Positions 1 through 5,997 of a stretch of 6,226 nucleotides of DNA are shown here, in pieces. Source of the stretch: an uncultured Selenomonadaceae bacterium (GTDB lineage Bacteria > Bacillota > Negativicutes > Selenomonadales > Selenomonadaceae); contig CAJOPK010000183.1 of NCBI GenBank assembly GCA_905236255.1, positions 1 through 6,226 on the forward strand, in the 5' to 3' direction. The notes beneath the pieces were generated by a model, which ran no database searches, was not told where the DNA came from, and saw only the letters and a program-made list of their open reading frames with translations. Both the position numbers and the translations under genes were made by a program. Positions within the stretch are counted from its first letter, which is position 1. Each line of letters begins with the position of its first letter.

Positions 1-275
1 AAAAATTTTCTGCAGAGCAATTCCAATGCCGCCAAATATCTCACGGCGCGTCTGTAATCTTCAAATTGCAGGGCGGTTCGGATATTTTCGCGCACGGCAT
101 CTATGTAATCAAGCCGACTCACAATGTCAATTTCGCCTATGTCTTTTCCGGTGCGTCCCTGCAACAAACGAAATTTTATTTGTTCACGCGTCAAATATTT
201 TGCGTCCAAATCGTTCAAAATTTTTTCTATCGCGGCGCGTTGACTTTTTTTTATTCTGTTCGCTTTTGCCGTCAT
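1..275 (-). CDS. Hypothetical protein, 3' part outside window
   Basis: Reverse-strand reading frame that stays open to the left edge, so only the N-terminal 91 or so residues are visible. The chosen ATG (complement of 273-275) has AAAGAG 9 nt upstream; an in-frame ATG at 302 would add nine residues (MLSEKEPSA) and overlap the upstream gene by 11 nt, but lacks a well-placed ribosome binding site. The visible protein begins MTAKANRIKKSQR and is rich in charged and helix-favouring residues, with no signal peptide, membrane segment or cysteine cluster; one Cys occurs near the edge. I do not recognise the family. It directly follows the coiled-coil gene and is probably the third gene of the phosphatase operon. 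Codon choice (GAA, AAA, TTG) matches its neighbours, supporting real coding rather than a shadow frame. Confidence 0.6.
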   Translation of the reverse strand, partial: MTAKANRIKKSQRAAIEKILNDLDAKYLTREQIKFRLLQGRTGKDIGEIDIVSRLDYIDAVRENIRTALQFEDYRRAVRYLAALELLCRKF

Positions 276-291
276 TGCGGACGGCTCTTTT

Positions 292-1329
292 TCACTTAAC
301 ATTTACTTTTTCGGCAATCCTTTCGAGAACGCGCACATCCTGCTCGGAAAGCGTGGAATATTGTTCTATGGTCGCCTTCATCAAGCCGTTGTAAGCGTCC
401 AATTTGTTCGTAAGTTTTGTAATGTCCTGTCGCATATTTTCGAGGGAGTTTTTCAATTCTGCGGCACCGCCGGAAATTTGTCCGGTAAATTCGCTCAATC
501 CGGCAGTTCCCGAATCGACTCTTTCGGTAATGTTGCGGACGGACTCCTCAAGTTTCAAAGTTGCGTCGGTGACGGATTTATTCTGCAGGGTAATTTCTCC
601 GGTGTTTTTGACCAATCCGGCAAAATCGTCTTTGATGTCCTCAATCATTTCAACTTTGACAATCATTGCGTCAACCGACGCGCAAAGTTGTTTTATGTCT
701 TCGGCAAAGGGCGGAGATTTTACCATTTGACCGACGACCTGCAAAAGTTTTAAGCCGGTCTGCAAAGTGGCTTTGCTTGATTCCGAAGTTTCATTCAACA
801 TTTTCATTTCGCCGATCAAAGTTTCGACGGTATTGGAAACTTTCGCGACATTTTCCGAAATTTCGCGGGAAGATTCCGCCTGAATTTGTGCCGCTTCCGA
901 TATTGTCTTTAAATTTGCGGCGGTCGATTGCGAATCCGTTTCAAAATTTTTCAAAAGGGCAACCAACTTTTCGGAAGTTTCGGCAATTTGAGGAAGTGCA
1001 TCAAGTTCGGCAAGTCTTGAGCGTATTCCCTGCAAATTTTCCTTGACGGTTTCGGACGCCTCGCCCAGTGAATTCATAGCGGAAGAATTTGACGAAGAAC
1101 TTTCTCCGACTTTTGCGCGCAGTTGATTGAATTGAATCTCAATTCGCTGATGATCTTCCTCCGCCGCCATCGCTGCGGAATTTATCGCCTTCTTCAGGCA
1201 AATTGCCGCCAAAAGTGCCGCAAATGCCCCGATTCCCCAGCCCAAAACTTCATCAATTTTCAAAAGCGCCCCCAAGCTCACAAGCGAGAAAAACAGCGCG
1301 CCGGCATAGCCGTTTTCGGTTCCGTTCAT
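292..1329 (-). CDS. Membrane-anchored coiled-coil protein of unknown function
   Basis: 345 residues. Two hydrophobic segments near the N-terminus (about 8-25 and 28-45) form a tight hairpin, followed by Lys-Lys, which suggests both ends are cytoplasmic. A Ser-rich linker (about 76-87) precedes a long, almost wholly helical region to the C-terminus, rich in Glu, Lys, Leu, Ser and Asn with heptad-like spacing, broken by a Pro-Pro at 206-207. It superficially resembles the signalling part of chemotaxis receptors, but I see neither the conserved receptor hairpin tip nor a HAMP or sensor domain, so I do not call it a receptor. The ATG has AGAGGAGA about 8 nt upstream. It starts 34 nt after the phosphatase stop with no terminator between, so the two are probably co-transcribed. 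Possible roles are a scaffold, a cell-envelope organiser or a phosphatase partner; none can be shown here. Confidence 0.8.
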   Translation of the reverse strand: MNGTENGYAGALFFSLVSLGALLKIDEVLGWGIGAFAALLAAICLKKAINSAAMAAEEDHQRIEIQFNQLRAKVGESSSSNSSAMNSLGEASETVKENLQGIRSRLAELDALPQIAETSEKLVALLKNFETDSQSTAANLKTISEAAQIQAESSREISENVAKVSNTVETLIGEMKMLNETSESSKATLQTGLKLLQVVGQMVKSPPFAEDIKQLCASVDAMIVKVEMIEDIKDDFAGLVKNTGEITLQNKSVTDATLKLEESVRNITERVDSGTAGLSEFTGQISGGAAELKNSLENMRQDITKLTNKLDAYNGLMKATIEQYSTLSEQDVRVLERIAEKVNVK

Positions 1330-1363
1330 AAAAATTTCTCCTCTAAAATATTTGATGTCCGCG

Positions 1364-1804
1364 CTATTTTACATTTTTCAGAAGTGCTTTGCAACCGCGC
1401 AAAATATCGTCAAAAGTTTTTGCAAATCCGTTTTTGTCCCAGGGAATGTCGTTTTTTTCGCCGGCAAATTCAAGCAAAAGATTTACCTTTTTGTCCGGAT
1501 CGCCGCCGCAAATTTCTTTGACCTGCTCCACATTTCCGGAATCCATGCAGACGATTTTTTCATATTGCGAATAATCTTCCGCCGAAATTTGTCTTGCCGT
1601 GTGTTTCGTAAAGGGAATACCCTCTTTGCGAAGTTTTGCGGCAATTCCCTCATGCAAATCTCCGCCGTCCGTCGGTTTTGAAGCGGCGGAAGCAACGAAA
1701 ATTTTTCCGTCAAGTCCGGCATCGGCTGCCAATTTTTTCATGACAAATTCCGCCATCGGAGATCTGCCGGTGTTGCCGCTGCACACAAACAAAATTTTAA
1801 TCAT
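1364..1804 (-). CDS. Low-molecular-weight protein tyrosine phosphatase family protein
   Basis: 146 residues, normal length for the cytoplasmic LMW-PTP family, which hydrolyses phosphotyrosine (some relatives act on phosphoarginine) through a cysteinyl-phosphate intermediate. The P-loop CSGNTGRS lies at the N-terminus: nucleophile Cys8 and Arg14 give the CX5R signature, followed by PMAE. Also visible are a family-like MDSGN segment, CGGDP, and a C-terminal FDDILRGCKALL helix. The segment that normally carries the general acid in a DPWY-like motif reads NDIPWDKNGF, so the residue before the Pro is Ile120, with Asp at 119 and 123; catalysis may be altered. A GTG at 1813 would add three residues, but its GGGAG is only 1 nt away; the ATG at 1804 has the same GGGAG 10 nt upstream, so I prefer it. 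First gene of the leftward operon. No tyrosine kinase is in view. Confidence 0.9.
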   Translation of the reverse strand: MIKILFVCSGNTGRSPMAEFVMKKLAADAGLDGKIFVASAASKPTDGGDLHEGIAAKLRKEGIPFTKHTARQISAEDYSQYEKIVCMDSGNVEQVKEICGGDPDKKVNLLLEFAGEKNDIPWDKNGFAKTFDDILRGCKALLKNVK

Positions 1805-1879
1805 TTTTGTCACGCTCCCGAATTTTTAAAATCAACGCGAAAAAATTTTTTCAAAGCATTTTATTTTATCGACCGCCGA

Positions 1880-1907
1880 ATTATATCATAAACTTTTAAA
1901 AGCTCAA
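1880..1907 (-). promoter_or_regulatory. Promoter of the leftward phosphatase operon
   Basis: On the reverse strand TTGAGC (complement of 1902-1907) is followed after 16 nt by a perfect TATAAT (complement of 1880-1885), preceded by TG one base upstream, giving an extended -10. Transcription would begin near 1873, leaving a leader of about 70 nt before the phosphatase ATG. The leader includes an A6T6 palindrome at 1839-1852. Confidence 0.8.
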
Positions 1908-1952
1908 TCCGATTTAATCGGGAATTTGTGGCATAAAGCAAACACATTGTTA

Positions 1953-1987
1953 CCGGTTTTTAACCGGATTTTAACGGTTTTCCGGTT
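1953..1987. promoter_or_regulatory. Alternating CCGGTT / AACCGG half-sites, possible operator
   Basis: CCGGTT (1953-1958), AACCGG (1962-1967) and CCGGTT (1982-1987) alternate in orientation. The first two form a perfect inverted repeat with a 3-nt centre. The third overlaps the first two bases of the rpsU -35 box. The position suits a dimeric regulator or a divergent-promoter operator, but no cognate regulator is known and the function is inferred. Confidence 0.4.
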
Positions 1988-2014
1988 GACGCGAAAATTT
2001 TTTGGTGGTAAAAT
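1986..2014 (+). promoter_or_regulatory. rpsU promoter
   Basis: TTGACG (1986-1991), a 17-nt spacer containing an A4T6 run, and TAAAAT (2009-2014) make a near-consensus housekeeping sigma promoter. Transcription would start near 2021, giving a leader of about 29 nt that carries the strong ribosome binding site GGAGGGAGGG (2032-2041). A strong promoter and site suit a ribosomal protein gene. Confidence 0.82.
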
Positions 2015-2049
2015 TCACCGCAGATTTAAGCGGAGGGAGGGAAAAGAAT

Positions 2050-2229
2050 ATGGCCAATGAAGTTAAGGTCGGAAAAAACGAATCCATAGACAGTGCTCTC
2101 CGTCGCTTTAAACGTACCTGTCAGAAAGCCGGTACGCTTGCCGAGGTTCGCAAACGCGAACATTATGAGAAACCGAGTGTGCGCCGTAAGAAAAAATCGG
2201 AGGCGGCACGCAAACGTAAATTTCGTTAA
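2050..2229 (+). CDS. rpsU: 30S ribosomal protein S21
   Basis: 59 residues, the usual size of bacterial S21, a small basic protein of the 30S subunit platform that acts near the 3' end of 16S rRNA in initiation. The N-terminus (VKVGKNESIDSALRRFKR), the central CQKAG, the REHYEKPS segment and the Lys/Arg-rich tail ending RKRKFR are typical of Firmicute S21. The ATG at 2050 is chosen because GGAGGGAGGG ends 8 nt before it and the protein then starts exactly at the family N-terminus; an upstream in-frame TTG at 2002 lies inside the promoter and would add 16 unsupported residues. It appears monocistronic: its own promoter lies upstream, and a hairpin plus probable terminator lie before the secretion genes. 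The common Firmicute neighbour, a YqeY-like gene, is not adjacent. Confidence 0.97.
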   Translation: MANEVKVGKNESIDSALRRFKRTCQKAGTLAEVRKREHYEKPSVRRKKKSEAARKRKFR

Positions 2230-2286
2230 TTGATTCGACCGCCGAAAATTTTGGCGGAATATGAAAAGAAATTTCGTTGATTGACT
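2218..2286. repeat. Imperfect direct repeat of the rpsU 3' end
   Basis: The 18 nt at 2218-2235, spanning the last rpsU codons and stop, recur at 2269-2286 with 16 of 18 positions identical and a 51-nt period. It could be a remnant of local duplication. Functional significance is unknown. Confidence 0.5.
2239..2257 (+). other. Hairpin just after rpsU
   Basis: CCGCC (2239-2243) pairs with GGCGG (2253-2257) around GAAAATTTT, starting 10 nt after the rpsU stop. There is no T-tract after it, so it is more likely a 3' end stabiliser or part of a terminator array than a stand-alone terminator. Confidence 0.45.
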
Positions 2287-2299
2287 GTCCGAAAAAAGT

Positions 2300-2346
2300 A
2301 AAAAAACAATCGCCGGCTTTCTCCAATGACAGACGGCGGTTTTTTT
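2300..2346 (+). terminator. Probable rho-independent terminator after rpsU
   Basis: CGCCG (2311-2315) pairs with CGGCG (2334-2338), an A-run plus C upstream can extend the stem against the following GTTTTTTT with a 3-nt bulge, and the structure ends in seven T residues (2340-2346). The loop is long (18 nt), so strength is uncertain. It would separate rpsU from the secretion genes, or let only part of the rpsU transcription through. Confidence 0.6.
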
Positions 2347-2402
2347 GTGAAAGTTTTCGGAATTTACCGCAAAATATTCGTTAAGGAGGAATCGTTTCAG
2401 AA

Positions 2403-4538
2403 ATGCCCGAACAAGGATCTCCGAACATAAACAATCGAACGGGGATAATTTCGATAATAAAAGTCCTTCAGCATTTCGGCTTGAAGGATCCGCAAAAAGT
2501 TTTCGACTCTCACAAAGAAACCGACGACAAAATCGGTTGGGAGAATTTGCAGAAACTTGCCGGAAAATACAACGTAAAAAGTACCCTGATTCGACCGACG
2601 GCGGACGAATTGCGCGAAATTGAATATCCCGCCGTCGCAAAAATGAATGACGGGGCATACATTACGATCGGATCGGCAAATGATGAAGTCGTTTTGCTGA
2701 TAGATCCTCGCGATACAAAACCGACCGCCATGCCCATGAAAGAATTTTTGGACAGTTGGTCAAACGAACTTTTGATTTTTTCGGCATCTTTCAGCTGGAC
2801 ATATTTTAAAAAGCGTTACAACGTCAGCTGGTTTACAAAAGTCCTTTCACATTACAAAAAGCCTTTGATTGAAGTTTTGATCGCATCCTTTTTCCTGCAG
2901 CTTATGGGAATCGGCATGCCGCTCATCACTCAAGTCATAATCGATAAAGTCATAAGCAACGCCGGTTATTCGACTTTGACGGTTATCGGTTGCAGCATGG
3001 TCGTATTTTTCCTGATGCAGTCGCTGTTGACTTTCTTCAAAACTTATCTTTTGAATCACACGACCAACAAACTTGACGCGATACTCGGCACAAGGCTTTT
3101 CCGTCATTTGATAGCTTTGCCGCTTCCCTATTACGAACGGCGGCGCGTCGGTGATACATTGATGCGCGTCGGAGCATTGACGCAGATTCGCGAATTTTTG
3201 ACCGGCTCCGGACTCATGACCGCTTTGGACGTTTTCTTTTCGGTCGTCTTTATTGCGTTTATGTTTTGGTATTCCGTGCCGCTTACTTTGATAGCACTTT
3301 TGACAATCCCGCTTTATGTTGCGCAAAATATTTGGGCGGTTCCGATCATCAAGAGAAAGATTGAGGCGGTCTGGCGTACCGGTGCGATGAACAACGCATT
3401 TTTGGTTGAGGCGATAACCAATATTGAAACGATTAAGGCGTTGGCGGTTGAGCCGCAATTCAATCACAAATGGGAAAATTTGCTTGCCCGTTATGTCAGA
3501 ACGACTTTTGAGAATGTAAAATTTCGGCTTGTTATCGGCGGATTCAGCGGAGTCGTTCAGGGTGCAATTACGATGGCAATTCTCTGGTACGGCGGTCACA
3601 TGGTCATGAACGGCGAATTTACTTTGGGGCAGTTGATAGCCTTTCAAATGATCTCCGGGCAGGCACTTGCACCGATGACAAAACTTTTGACGATGTGGCC
3701 GGAAGTTCAACAGGTAGGTCTTGCGCTTGAGCGTATCGGCGATATTTTGAATACGCCTATGGAGCCGATTGTTCATGATATGGGTAAACGCGGCGAAAAC
3801 AGAATTACCGGCGAAATTGACTTTAATGATGTTTCTTTCCGGTACAGGGTGGACTTGCCGCTTGTTTTGAAAAATATAAACCTGCACATTGAGCCGGGCG
3901 AAAAAATAGGAATTGTCGGTCGTTCCGGTTCCGGAAAATCAACTTTGACAAACCTTGTGCAAAATCTCTACATTCCGGAATCCGGCAAAATTACCGTCGG
4001 CGGTATACAGACAATGGAAGCCAATCTCGGTTGGCTCAGGGATCAGATCGGCGTTGTCATGCAGGAGAATTACCTTTTCAATTCCAGCGTTCGCGACAAT
4101 ATCGCCGTAAGCAGACCGACGGCAACAATGGACGAAGTAATTCGTGCGGCGCGTCTTGCCGGTGCTCACGAATTTATTTTGGAACTCAAGGAAGGCTACG
4201 ATACAAAAGTCGGCGAGCGCGGCGCGTCACTTTCCGGCGGTCAAAAACAGCGCGTTGCGATTGCGCGCGCACTTTTGGCGAATCCTCCGATTTTGATTTT
4301 TGACGAAGCAACTTCCGCACTTGATTACGAATCGGAAAGAATTATTTTGAACAATATGGGCGCAATCGGAGCGGACAGGACGATGCTTATAATTGCGCAC
4401 AGATTGAGCGCGGTGCGTCGTTGCAACAGAATTATTGTCGTCGATAAAGGCGAAATTGTCGAAATCGGTTCTCACGATCAACTTATGGCGCAAAACGGTC
4501 TTTATCGTTATTTGTACGAACAGCAGGAGAAGAGATAA
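2403..4538 (+). CDS. Type I secretion ABC exporter (HlyB-like) with degenerate C39-like domain
   Basis: 711 residues, close to E. coli HlyB (about 707). It would use ATP to move an unfolded substrate across the inner membrane into an HlyD-TolC type channel. Residues 1-130 align with the C39-peptidase-like domain, but the Cys position is Thr13 (RTGIIS) and the His position falls in GAYITI, so it should not cleave; in HlyB this domain binds substrate. About 150-440 is the transmembrane domain, with hydrophobic stretches near 154-176, 190-212, 268-310 and 380-400. The ATPase domain (about 470-711) is intact: Walker A GRSGSGKST 506-514, Q-loop Gln554, signature LSGGQ 610-614, Walker B ILIFDE 630-635, D-loop SALD 638-641 and H-loop His666. 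The start has AAGGAGG 13 nt upstream, a long spacing. HlyD follows. Substrate not identifiable. Confidence 0.96.
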   Translation: MPEQGSPNINNRTGIISIIKVLQHFGLKDPQKVFDSHKETDDKIGWENLQKLAGKYNVKSTLIRPTADELREIEYPAVAKMNDGAYITIGSANDEVVLLIDPRDTKPTAMPMKEFLDSWSNELLIFSASFSWTYFKKRYNVSWFTKVLSHYKKPLIEVLIASFFLQLMGIGMPLITQVIIDKVISNAGYSTLTVIGCSMVVFFLMQSLLTFFKTYLLNHTTNKLDAILGTRLFRHLIALPLPYYERRRVGDTLMRVGALTQIREFLTGSGLMTALDVFFSVVFIAFMFWYSVPLTLIALLTIPLYVAQNIWAVPIIKRKIEAVWRTGAMNNAFLVEAITNIETIKALAVEPQFNHKWENLLARYVRTTFENVKFRLVIGGFSGVVQGAITMAILWYGGHMVMNGEFTLGQLIAFQMISGQALAPMTKLLTMWPEVQQVGLALERIGDILNTPMEPIVHDMGKRGENRITGEIDFNDVSFRYRVDLPLVLKNINLHIEPGEKIGIVGRSGSGKSTLTNLVQNLYIPESGKITVGGIQTMEANLGWLRDQIGVVMQENYLFNSSVRDNIAVSRPTATMDEVIRAARLAGAHEFILELKEGYDTKVGERGASLSGGQKQRVAIARALLANPPILIFDEATSALDYESERIILNNMGAIGADRTMLIIAHRLSAVRRCNRIIVVDKGEIVEIGSHDQLMAQNGLYRYLYEQQEKR

Positions 4539-4552
4539 GGCGGAAATGTTTG

Positions 4553-4617
4553 CAAGGTGACAAGGTGAAAAGCGAAAAAAACTTTCCACCTTTCCACCTT
4601 TCTGCCTTATCACCTTG
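4553..4617. repeat. Imperfect inverted repeat built from AAGGTG units
   Basis: Between the exporter and adaptor genes, two AAGGTG units (4554-4559, 4562-4567) face three reverse units CACCTT (4588-4592 with flanks, 4596-4600, 4611-4616). The outer 20-nt arms 4553-4572 and 4598-4617 match at 16 of 20 positions, and the left arm can alternatively pair with 4582-4600. There is no T-tract, so it is not a normal terminator. It resembles a small interspersed hairpin repeat, though only one copy is seen here. Confidence 0.65.
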
Positions 4618-4636
4618 AAAAAACCGGAGGTTTTTT
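4618..4636 (+). promoter_or_regulatory. HlyD ribosome binding site inside a small palindrome
   Basis: AAAAAACC and GGTTTTTT (8-bp arms) surround GGA, so GGAGG (4626-4630), 8 nt before the HlyD ATG, lies in the loop and right arm of a hairpin. Folding could lower translation of the adaptor; alternatively it may act as a weak terminator with a T6 tail. Either role is inferred. Confidence 0.5.
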
Positions 4637-4638
4637 GA

Positions 4639-5994
4639 ATGTTTAAATTTTGGAAAAATCTTGTTCACGGCGAAGAACGGGAAAAAGAAACCGAATTTTT
4701 GCCGGCAATATTGGAGGTAACCGAAACGCCGCCTTCACCGACGGGCAGACTTGTAATGTGGTCGATTTTGCTTTTAATCGTCGTCGGATTGGTCTGGTCG
4801 TTTCTGGGACATATCAACGAAGTGGCGGTTGCCGCCGGAAAAGTTATACCGACCGGTCAGGCAAAAACCGTTCAGGTCAAGAACAAAGGCATCGTCAAAG
4901 AAATTCGCGTGCAGGAAGGTCAGCAGGTTCAAGAGGGCGACGTTCTCGTACTTCTCGACCCCACAACGACAACCGCCGATTATGACAGCCTTAAAAAACG
5001 TGCGGCTTATTACAAACTCGACATTCACAGATTGACTGCCGAATTGACCGGACAACCTTTCATTCCGGAAAAAGATCCGGATTTGGAAGCGCATGATCTT
5101 GCCGCCGAAGTTGCACTCTATCAAAGTCGCACGAGCGATTACAACACACAGCGTCAAAGCCGGCAGGAGATTATCGATCAGAAACTGGCGCGTTTGCAAT
5201 CCGCAATAGCCACGCAGGAAAAATATGCCGACGGCTTGCAAATTGCCCGCGAAAAGGAAGCCCGCCTTCGTCAGCTTATAAAAGAAAATGCAATTTCCGA
5301 ATTTCAACTTTTGGAACAGCAGAAAGAGACAATCGAATATGCAAAAAATGCACAGGCAACCGCCGACGAATTAAACAGTATTCAGGCGGAAATTTCCGAA
5401 GCGCAACAAAATCTTGCAAATGTCGATGCGTCTTATCGCAAGGATATAATGACTGCTCTTGTCGAAGCGAAAAAAGAATATTATTCGATTACCGAAGCAA
5501 TTAAAAAAGCCGAACAGGAAGCGCAACTCGCAACGATTGTTGCACCGGTTTCCGGCAGGGTTTACGGCTTGAACGTTCACACCGTCGGCGGAATTGTCAC
5601 CGACGCGCAGCCGCTTATGCAAATTATTCCGGAAGATGCGTCGCTTGAATTTGAAGTTTATGCCGACAATAAAGACATAGGTTTTATAAAAATCGGTCAG
5701 GAAGCCGAAGTCAAAGTCGAAACTTTCAACTTCCAAAAATTCGGCATGGTTAAAGCGGAAGTTCAAGAAATAAGCGCGGACTCGGTCAGCGATTTGAACG
5801 ATCGCGAAAACTACAAGAAATTTAAACTTCTCCTCAAACCGATAAGCGACGATATAAACATTTACGGCGAAAAAGCGGATTTGACGGTCGGAATGAACGT
5901 TACCGCCGAAATTAAAATCAAGGAAAAGAGAATTATCGACTTCTTCCTCGATCCTTTCCGCCGCTACACTTCCGAAGCACTGAGGGAGCGTTGA
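4639..5994 (+). CDS. HlyD-family type I secretion periplasmic adaptor
   Basis: 451 residues (E. coli HlyD is about 478). It would bridge the ABC exporter in the inner membrane to a TolC-like outer-membrane duct. A short cytoplasmic N-terminus carries an EFLPAILEVTETPPSP stretch, very like the FLPAxLEIxExPxSP segment of HlyD proteins, then one membrane helix (about 37-57). Split lipoyl-like halves lie at about 72-108 and 297-335 (VAPVSGRV, HTVGGIV, IIPED), with a long coiled-coil hairpin of about 110-295 between them. The hairpin tip has Arg209, Leu213 and Ser220, the Rx3Lx6S pattern used by adaptors to engage TolC. A beta-barrel-like region with NKDIGFIKIGQEAEVKVE follows, and the C-terminus ends SEALRER, as in HlyD. 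No Cys. The GGAGG 8 nt upstream fixes the start. Confidence 0.96.
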   Translation: MFKFWKNLVHGEEREKETEFLPAILEVTETPPSPTGRLVMWSILLLIVVGLVWSFLGHINEVAVAAGKVIPTGQAKTVQVKNKGIVKEIRVQEGQQVQEGDVLVLLDPTTTTADYDSLKKRAAYYKLDIHRLTAELTGQPFIPEKDPDLEAHDLAAEVALYQSRTSDYNTQRQSRQEIIDQKLARLQSAIATQEKYADGLQIAREKEARLRQLIKENAISEFQLLEQQKETIEYAKNAQATADELNSIQAEISEAQQNLANVDASYRKDIMTALVEAKKEYYSITEAIKKAEQEAQLATIVAPVSGRVYGLNVHTVGGIVTDAQPLMQIIPEDASLEFEVYADNKDIGFIKIGQEAEVKVETFNFQKFGMVKAEVQEISADSVSDLNDRENYKKFKLLLKPISDDINIYGEKADLTVGMNVTAEIKIKEKRIIDFFLDPFRRYTSEALRER

Positions 5995-5997
5995 TTT

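Noticed and set aside
26..394. Forward open frame of 122 codons at the left edge
   Set aside because: It is Cys/Phe/Arg-rich and crosses the junction of two plausible reverse genes.
1839..1852. GAAAAAATTTTTTC palindrome, with a similar A4T6 run at 1994-2003
   Set aside because: A-tract/T-tract runs recur throughout this AT-leaning sequence, so a shared operator is not supported.
2018..2033. CCGC/GCGG stem in the rpsU leader
   Set aside because: Only 4 bp with an 8-nt loop; too weak to support a regulatory RNA, although it touches the ribosome binding site.
2281..2310. Possible promoter for the secretion operon starting with TTGACT at 2281
   Set aside because: The only -10 candidate (AACAAT, 18-nt spacing) is poor and the site lies upstream of the probable terminator. 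Another weak pair, TTGTGA at 2345 with CAAAAT at 2370, has a 19-nt spacer. No convincing promoter was found for this operon.
2026..2658. Reverse-strand open frame of 210 codons spanning rpsU and the exporter start
   Set aside because: It crosses two real forward genes, a promoter leader and a terminator, and shows no family features.
2403..2792. N-terminal domain of the first exporter as an active C39 bacteriocin-processing peptidase
   Set aside because: The Cys and His expected in the active site are absent, so cleavage of a double-glycine leader is unlikely.
2847..3887. Long reverse-strand open frame of 346 codons opposite the first ABC exporter
   Set aside because: The forward frame encodes an unmistakable HlyB-like protein; the reverse product is His/Arg/Gln-rich without domain features, a typical shadow of codon bias.
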